Of a stretch of DNA of 48,735 nt, positions 43,629-48,735 are shown in pieces; the first letter of the stretch is position 1, and every line of letters begins with the position of its first letter. Source of the DNA: Trichloromonas sp034002365 (lineage in GTDB: Bacteria; Desulfobacterota; Desulfuromonadia; Desulfuromonadales; Trichloromonadaceae). The position numbers and the translations under genes were made by a program. The notes below the pieces were generated by a model. That model did no database searches. It was not told the origin of the DNA and saw only the letters and a list, made by a program, of their open reading frames with translations. The DNA is taken from contig JAVFAR010000006.1 of NCBI GenBank assembly GCA_034002365.1, forward strand, positions 1-48,735. Reading direction: 5' to 3'.

Positions 43629-43637
43629 TGGTATAAT
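43629..43637 (+). promoter_or_regulatory. Extended -10 promoter of the cNMP-binding gene
   Basis: TGGTATAAT: a perfect TATAAT (43632-43637) with the TG extension at the correct place. No good -35 is seen, as is common with extended -10 promoters. The start codon lies about 30 bases downstream of the likely initiation site. Confidence 0.65.
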
Positions 43638-43672
43638 CACCGAATATTTTCACCACCCTGTGGAGGTTGACC

Positions 43673-44221
43673 GTGAATCCCTTCTGGAGCAACATTTTCC
43701 ACAAGAAGTCGGAAGCCGACTCCCTCATCTCCTTTTTGCGCAGCCTGGCGATCTTCGCCGACCTGGGGCGCCGGGAAGTGAATTTCATCGCCGGGCTCGT
43801 CCATGTACGCCGTTACGCGCCGGGCGAAACCGTCTTTGAAACGGGAGACCCGGGGACCGGCATGTATGCCGTCCGTTCGGGGCGGGTCGCCATCTTCATC
43901 CGTCACCCCGACGGCCACAAGGAACAACTGGCGGTGCTCGGCCCGGGGGACTTTTTCGGCGAGGCGACGCTGCTCGCCCCGGCCCGGCGGACCGCCTCGG
44001 CCCGCACTCTCGAAGAGACCGAACTGGTCGGGCTCTTTCGCGCCGACCTGCTGGCAGCGACCAAGAAGCATCCGAACGTGACCAACGCCATCCTCATCAG
44101 CCTGGCGCGCATTCTCAGCGAGCGCATGCAGGCCGCCGAGATGGAAATCCGCCAGCTGCGCGCGGCGCTGCGCCTTTCACCGCCGCCGGCCGGGTCGGAA
44201 GAAGGTTCCGCCCTGCCATGA
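43673..44221 (+). CDS. Cyclic-nucleotide-binding domain protein without DNA-binding domain
   Basis: The GTG at 43673 is chosen because GGAGG lies 6 bases ahead; an in-frame TTG two codons earlier overlaps that site. The 182 residues carry one cNMP-binding domain: RRYAPGETVFETGDPGTGMY, AVRSGRVAIF and the phosphate-binding cassette PGDFFGEATLLAPARRTASA, with FGEA and RTA intact, so nucleotide binding looks possible. The C-terminal 50 residues are a helix (LARILSERMQAAEMEIRQLR) with no helix-turn-helix. This is not a CRP-type regulator; it may sense cyclic nucleotide and act on a partner. It overlaps the permease gene by 4 bases, suggesting that partner. Confidence 0.88.
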   Translation: MNPFWSNIFHKKSEADSLISFLRSLAIFADLGRREVNFIAGLVHVRRYAPGETVFETGDPGTGMYAVRSGRVAIFIRHPDGHKEQLAVLGPGDFFGEATLLAPARRTASARTLEETELVGLFRADLLAATKKHPNVTNAILISLARILSERMQAAEMEIRQLRAALRLSPPPAGSEEGSALP

Positions 44222-45333
44222 CGCCGAAACCAGAGCTGACCCGGGTTCACCTGCTCCTCTTCTTTTTCGTCCTGGCCGCCGGCATTGCCGTGGGGCTGTC
44301 GCTCTTTTCCTCGGCCTCGACCTTTCTGACCCTGATCCGCACCGCCACCAGCGGGCTCTTCCTGCCGCTGTTGCTGTCGCTGATCGCCAGCTTTTTGCTC
44401 GGCCCCATCGTTTCGTTCATCGAGCGGGAGAATATCGGCCGCACCCTGAGCATCTTCCTCGTCTACCTGCTCGTTGCCATGCTGCTCCTCCTTGCCGCCG
44501 GCTGGCTCAGCCCCCACTGGCACGAGATGTGGAATTCCCTGCGCACCGACCTGCCCCGCTACACCGCCAAATTCATCACCTTGCTCCGTGACGCCCAGGA
44601 TAACCTGCAAAGCCGATTCCCCTATATCGAAAGCTACGATCTCACCGGCCGGGCCCGCACCCTGGCCGAGCAGTTTGTCGCCCAGATTCTGGTGGGCACG
44701 CCGAAATCGGCCCTGCGTATCGGCAGCCTGCTGATCCTGGTGCCGCTCTTCACCTTCTTCTTTTTGCGGGACGGCAATCTCATTCTGCGTACCTGCGTCT
44801 CTTTAACCCCGAACCGCTATTTCGAGATGGTGCACGATCTCAGCTCGGTCATCAGCCGGCAGATGGCCGACTTCATCCGCGGGCGCCTGCTCGAAGCCTT
44901 CATTGTCGGCCTGGTCGTCACTATCGGCCTCTCCTTCACCGATATCCGCTACACGCCGATTCTCGGCATCTTCGCCGGCGTCACCAACCTGATTCCCTAC
45001 ATCGGCCCGCTCATCGGCATGATCCCCGGCATTCTCATCGCCCTCGTCGACCTCGGCATGGGCGGCCAGTTCTGGTGGATCGTCATTGTTTATTTTCTCA
45101 TCGCCCAGGTCATCGTCGACAACTTCATCCTGATTCCGGTGTTGATCTCCCGCTATTCCAACCTGCATCCCCTCTGGGTGCTGCTGGCCATCATCATGGG
45201 CGGCAAGCTCTACGGCGTCCTGGGCATGATCATCGGCGTACCGGTGGCCAGCATCATCAAGATCGCCCTGCTCGAAATACGGCACTACCGGAACACCTTC
45301 GCCCTGCCGGATACGGCGCAGGAGCCGTACTGA
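44218..45333 (+). CDS. AI-2E/PerM family permease
   Basis: A 371-residue inner-membrane protein with about seven to eight helices. The N-terminal part has paired helices (LLLFFFVLAAGIAVGLSLFS and GLFLPLLLSLIASFLLGPIV), a large loop (RTDLPRYTAKFITLL), and the family C-terminal half with FTFFFLRDGNLI, SVISRQMADFIRGRLLEAFI, ILGIFAGVTNLIPYIGPLIG and SRYSNLHPLWVLLAIIMGGK. These are the standard AI-2E_transport motifs. Members include TqsA and PerM and Na+/H+ or Na+/Li+ antiporters; the substrate cannot be assigned. The ATG overlaps the cNMP gene stop (ATGA). Confidence 0.9.
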   Translation: MTPKPELTRVHLLLFFFVLAAGIAVGLSLFSSASTFLTLIRTATSGLFLPLLLSLIASFLLGPIVSFIERENIGRTLSIFLVYLLVAMLLLLAAGWLSPHWHEMWNSLRTDLPRYTAKFITLLRDAQDNLQSRFPYIESYDLTGRARTLAEQFVAQILVGTPKSALRIGSLLILVPLFTFFFLRDGNLILRTCVSLTPNRYFEMVHDLSSVISRQMADFIRGRLLEAFIVGLVVTIGLSFTDIRYTPILGIFAGVTNLIPYIGPLIGMIPGILIALVDLGMGGQFWWIVIVYFLIAQVIVDNFILIPVLISRYSNLHPLWVLLAIIMGGKLYGVLGMIIGVPVASIIKIALLEIRHYRNTFALPDTAQEPY

Positions 45334-45439
45334 CCTATCTGACGTAAAACCACCGACGGTGCCGGGGCGGCGCCTGCAACCTTGATTTTTTCGCGCCAGG
45401 CACACCCGGCCCCCAAGAACCCTGAATGAAATATAAAAA

Positions 45440-47434
45440 ATGTCCCTTCACCGCCTTAATTTTTTTCATAACCTGAAACTGCGCGGCAAGATCCTCTGCC
45501 TGGTCTTACCGCTGGTCATCCTCCCCATTTTCATGATTGGCGGAGTGGTTGGGATCCTTGCCACCCAACAGGCCCATCGCGGCATCACTCAGACCAGTGA
45601 AGACGATCTGGACCACATGGCCAAGTTCACCATCGATTTGCTGGACTCCCATTATCAACAGTTTGAGGTTTACAAACAGGATCGGCAACAGATCATCCGC
45701 AAGGAACTGGCCACCCTCACCGGACTGGCCTACAGCCTGGTCAAGACCCAGTATCTCCAGCATCAAAACGGGGTGGCATCCCTCAAGGCCGCGCAGACCC
45801 GGGCCCGGGAATCCCTGAAACAGGTCAGTTTCGGAGAAAGCGGCTATACCTATGTGCTGAACAGCTCTGGCGATCTGCTGGTGCATATCGCCCGCGAGGG
45901 GGAAAATGTTTTCAATGAGCAGGACGAGGACGGTCGCTATTTTATTCGCACCCTGATTCAGACCGCGCTAAAAGCCCCTCCGGGTCAGGTTCTCTTCATT
46001 GTCTACCCCTGGCGTAACGCGGCTCTCGGCGACCAATTTCCCCGCAAGAAGATAGTCGCCTACCGTTACTTCCCCGAGTGGGGCTGGATCATCGCCACCG
46101 GCGGCTACGTCGAGGAAACCTATCAGGATGAGGAGTTCGAAAAACAGTCCCTGACCGACCTCAAGATGAAGATCAAAAGCAAACGGGTCGGCCGGACCGG
46201 ATATATCTATTGCATGGATCTCCAAGGCACCCTGACCATCCACCCCGATGCCGAAGGTCGGAATATCGCCGACAGCCGGGATTCGAACGGCCACTATTTC
46301 ATTCGCGAGATGAGTCAAAAAAAGAACGGCTGGATCCGTTACCCCTGGAAGAACGTCGGGGACGCCAAGCCACGCATGAAGATCGTCCGCTACCGCTATT
46401 ACAAGCCCTGGAACTGGATAATCGCCGTCGGCTCCTACGAAGACGAGTTCTTTCATGAGGCCAACGTCATCAAGTCGCGGATTATGGCGAGCATGGTAAT
46501 CCTCCCCCTGTTCGTCGGCACCCTGGCGGTGATCCTGCTGTTGGTCGCCTCGCGAATCCTGACCGAGCCGATCCATAACATGATCGCCGTCATCCGCAAG
46601 GTCATGAAGGGGGGGCTCGACCAGCGGATGCCGGTCAACTCCAACGATGAACTGGGGGAATTGGCCATCGCCTTCAACAAAATGACCAGCAGGCTCGAGC
46701 GCAACCACGAGATAGAAGCCTCCCTGGCCCAGCAGGGAAAAATGGCGTCGCTGGGGATCCTCTCGTCGGGGGTGGCGCACGAGATCAACAACCCGCTCGG
46801 CGTCATTCTCGGCTATGCCAGCTACCTGGAAGGCAAGATGGAGCCGAACGAGCCCTACTACAAGTTCATCCACGAGATCAAACGGGAGAGCAAACGCTGC
46901 AAGAAGATCGTCCAGGATCTGCTCAGCTACGCTCGAACGCCGAAACCAACCCTGGCGGAAACCGACATCCACGAACTGCTGCACCAGATCGTCGATTTCG
47001 CCGCCAACCACACCGACATGCACCATGTCACCGTGCTCAAGGAATTCGCCCCGGAGCTCCCGCGCATACAAGTGGATGGCGACCAGATGCGTCAGGTGGC
47101 GATCAACCTGATTCTCAACGCCGGCGCGGCGATGCCGGAAGGGGGGCGGCTAATCGTCCGGACCACCTGCAACGACAGCTACGTCAATATCATCTTTGAC
47201 GACAACGGCATTGGGATTCCGGAAGAAAACCTGGACAAGATCTTCGAACCGTTTTTCACCACCCGCTCTAAAGGCACCGGCCTCGGGCTTGCCATCACCA
47301 AACAGATCATCGAACAGCATCAAGGACAAATCATCCTGGACAGCAAGGTCGGCGAAGGCACCACCATCACTGTCCAACTGCCAGTGACACGGGAGAACTA
47401 TTTAGATGGCTTCGAAACGGATCCTGCTGGTTGA
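45440..47434 (+). CDS. Sensor histidine kinase with two tandem Cache domains
   Basis: A 664-residue membrane kinase. A membrane helix (residues 18-40) is followed by a large extracytoplasmic region with two related Cache_2-type repeats: about 130-225 (GESGYTYVLNSSGDLLVHIA ... WGWIIATGGY) and 246-335 (GRTGYIYCMDLQGTLTIHPD ... WNWIIAVGSY). A second helix (350-371), a HAMP domain and a kinase core follow: H447 in SSGVAHEINNPLGVILGYAS, N-box VAINLILNAGAAMPEGG, and DDNGIGIPEENLDKIFEPFF and GTGLGLAITKQI. Cache domains of this type usually bind small organic acids or amino acids. It overlaps the next gene by 29 bases, clearly its response regulator. The ribosome site is weak. Confidence 0.95.
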   Translation: MSLHRLNFFHNLKLRGKILCLVLPLVILPIFMIGGVVGILATQQAHRGITQTSEDDLDHMAKFTIDLLDSHYQQFEVYKQDRQQIIRKELATLTGLAYSLVKTQYLQHQNGVASLKAAQTRARESLKQVSFGESGYTYVLNSSGDLLVHIAREGENVFNEQDEDGRYFIRTLIQTALKAPPGQVLFIVYPWRNAALGDQFPRKKIVAYRYFPEWGWIIATGGYVEETYQDEEFEKQSLTDLKMKIKSKRVGRTGYIYCMDLQGTLTIHPDAEGRNIADSRDSNGHYFIREMSQKKNGWIRYPWKNVGDAKPRMKIVRYRYYKPWNWIIAVGSYEDEFFHEANVIKSRIMASMVILPLFVGTLAVILLLVASRILTEPIHNMIAVIRKVMKGGLDQRMPVNSNDELGELAIAFNKMTSRLERNHEIEASLAQQGKMASLGILSSGVAHEINNPLGVILGYASYLEGKMEPNEPYYKFIHEIKRESKRCKKIVQDLLSYARTPKPTLAETDIHELLHQIVDFAANHTDMHHVTVLKEFAPELPRIQVDGDQMRQVAINLILNAGAAMPEGGRLIVRTTCNDSYVNIIFDDNGIGIPEENLDKIFEPFFTTRSKGTGLGLAITKQIIEQHQGQIILDSKVGEGTTITVQLPVTRENYLDGFETDPAG

Positions 47435-48735
47435 CGACGAAGAAGGTCTCTGCCGGATGATGGAGGCAATCCTTACCGATAGCGGCTATGCGGTGAAGGG
47501 GTACACCCGCTCCTTCGAAGCGGTGGAGGAATACCGCCACGGCGACTGGGATCTGGTGATTTCCGATATAAAAATGCCGGGGATGGACGGACTGGAGGTC
47601 TTGAGCCGGATCAAAGCCAAATCCCCCGACATTCCGGTGATCATGATCACCGCCCACGCCACCGTCGACATGTCGATCCAGGCTCTGCGCAAGGGGGCTT
47701 ACGACATGCTGACCAAACCCTTCGAGCCGGAGGAACTCCTCTACCGGGTCAAGAACGCCCTCAAGCACAACCAGCTGCTCACGGAAAACCGCGAGCTGCG
47801 CGACGAACTGGCGGGGAAATTCCATTTCGACAACATCATCGGCGATTCCCCACAGCTCAAGGAATTGCTGCAAAAGGTCGAAAAGATTGCCATTCGCGAC
47901 ACCTCGGTGCTGATCACCGGCGAATCGGGCACCGGCAAGGAACTCATCGCCCAGGCGGTGCACTACAATTCGCCGCGCAAAGGCAAGCGCTTTGTCGCCA
48001 TCAACTGCGGCGCGTTGCCCGAGAGCATTCTCGAAGGGGAACTCTTCGGCACCAAGAAGGGGGCCTTTACCGGCGCCACGGAAAACCGTCAGGGGCTGCT
48101 CGAAGCGGCGGACGGCGGCACCCTCTTTCTCGACGAGGTCGGCAACCTGCCGATGAACGTGCAGAAGACCCTGCTGCGCTTTCTGCAGGAGAAAGAGTTC
48201 CTGCGCCTCGGCGACACCAAACCGATCAAGGTCGATGTGCGCATCATCTCCGCCACCAACTCGGACCTGCTCGCCGAGGTCAAGGCCGGAACCTTCCGCG
48301 AGGATCTCTACTACCGGCTGAACGTGGTCAATCTCCACCTCCCCCCCCTGCGCGAACGGCGCAAGGACATCCCTTTGCTCGCCGCCCATTTCATCAAACT
48401 GCAGAACGAGAAGTTCGGCACCGAAATCCGCGGGCTCTCCCCCGAGTCCTTCCAGGCCGCCTGCGACTACGGCTGGCCGGGGAACATCCGCCAGTTGCGC
48501 AACGTCATCGAGGCCTGCATGGCCATCGAAAGCGACGAATGGATCAGCCTGCCGGTCCTCGCCCAGTTCATCGACATCGGCGCGCCGCCGGTGGCGGACA
48601 CGAATGAAGGGGACGGCTATTCCGCCGCCCTCGGCCGCTTCGAGACCAACTACCTCATCGGCCTGTTGCGGAAAAACGGCGGCAATATCGAATCGGCGGC
48701 GCGGGAAGCGGGGATGAACATGGCGACGATCTACC
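47406..48735 (+). CDS. NtrC-class sigma54-dependent response regulator (cut by window edge)
   Basis: The first 443 codons are present. It starts MASKRILLVDDEEGLCRMME, inside the end of the kinase gene, with GGGAG 10 bases ahead. The receiver has D10/D11, phosphoacceptor D54 (VISDIKMPGMDG), and the TAHAT and LTKPF motifs. The AAA+ domain has Walker A GESGTGKE (172-179), the sigma54-contact loop GAFTGA (219-224), Walker B FLDE (241-244) and the arginine-finger segment LPPLRERRKDIP. It ends in the start of a Fis-type helix-turn-helix (NGGNIESAAREAGMNMATIY). All features of an active sigma54 activator are present. The cognate kinase is the adjacent tandem-Cache protein. Confidence 0.97.
   Translation, partial: MASKRILLVDDEEGLCRMMEAILTDSGYAVKGYTRSFEAVEEYRHGDWDLVISDIKMPGMDGLEVLSRIKAKSPDIPVIMITAHATVDMSIQALRKGAYDMLTKPFEPEELLYRVKNALKHNQLLTENRELRDELAGKFHFDNIIGDSPQLKELLQKVEKIAIRDTSVLITGESGTGKELIAQAVHYNSPRKGKRFVAINCGALPESILEGELFGTKKGAFTGATENRQGLLEAADGGTLFLDEVGNLPMNVQKTLLRFLQEKEFLRLGDTKPIKVDVRIISATNSDLLAEVKAGTFREDLYYRLNVVNLHLPPLRERRKDIPLLAAHFIKLQNEKFGTEIRGLSPESFQAACDYGWPGNIRQLRNVIEACMAIESDEWISLPVLAQFIDIGAPPVADTNEGDGYSAALGRFETNYLIGLLRKNGGNIESAAREAGMNMATIY

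Overview
The window is a high-GC chromosomal segment (around 60% or more by eye). It most likely comes from a Desulfuromonadales/Geobacter-type deltaproteobacterium. The pointers are the order of the division/cell-wall genes, a meso-DAP-type MurE, a PASTA-bearing FtsI, an acetate-type Na+/solute symporter with a small partner subunit, and a NrfJ-like lipoprotein. Taxonomy is inference; no rRNA or tRNA gene was seen to anchor it. A run of 100 Ns (32908-33007) shows that this is a scaffold.

Region 1 (1-17.1 kb, minus strand) is a complete dcw cluster read from right to left: mraZ, rsmH, ftsL, ftsI, murE, murF, mraY, murD, ftsW, murG, murC, murB, ddl, ftsQ, ftsA and the first 74 codons of ftsZ. 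Nearly every junction overlaps or is only a few bases long. One very good sigma70-type promoter with a MraZ-box-like element lies in front of mraZ, so the cluster looks like one long transcript making and polymerising lipid II and building the divisome.

Region 2 (17.2-29.7 kb) is housekeeping. It holds a CNNM/CorC-type membrane protein, ligA-acyP, then nadE, rsmI and a lone receiver protein, then the ribosome/SRP operon ffh-rpsP-rimM-trmD-SPOUT methylase-rplS-rnhB-yraN. A small two-helix membrane protein reads the other way and shares a bidirectional terminator with rplS.

Region 3 (29.7-37.3 kb) holds a DUF3343-type Se/S-carrier-like protein, a NrfJ-plus-OB-fold lipoprotein, a membrane metallophosphoesterase and a Nudix hydrolase cut by the assembly gap. 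It continues with a membrane histidine kinase, a long non-coding stretch, a 53-residue single-helix ORF, and a two-gene Na+/solute (probably acetate) symporter behind a structured leader.

Region 4 (37.3-41.0 kb) is visibly poorer in GC. It carries repeat-like hairpins, a TPR protein, and a translationally coupled pair: a DEDDh exonuclease and an acetyl-CoA-synthetase-like protein. The latter keeps the fold motifs but has lost the P-loop glycines and the catalytic lysine. This pair is the most unusual thing in the window.

Region 5 (41.0-48.7 kb) contains uvrC, a rubredoxin/ferritin-like protein, a cyclic-nucleotide-binding protein overlapping a PerM-type permease gene, and a two-component pair. 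The pair is a tandem-Cache histidine kinase and an NtrC-class sigma54 activator that runs off the right edge.

No tRNA, rRNA, CRISPR array, insertion sequence or integrase was recognised.
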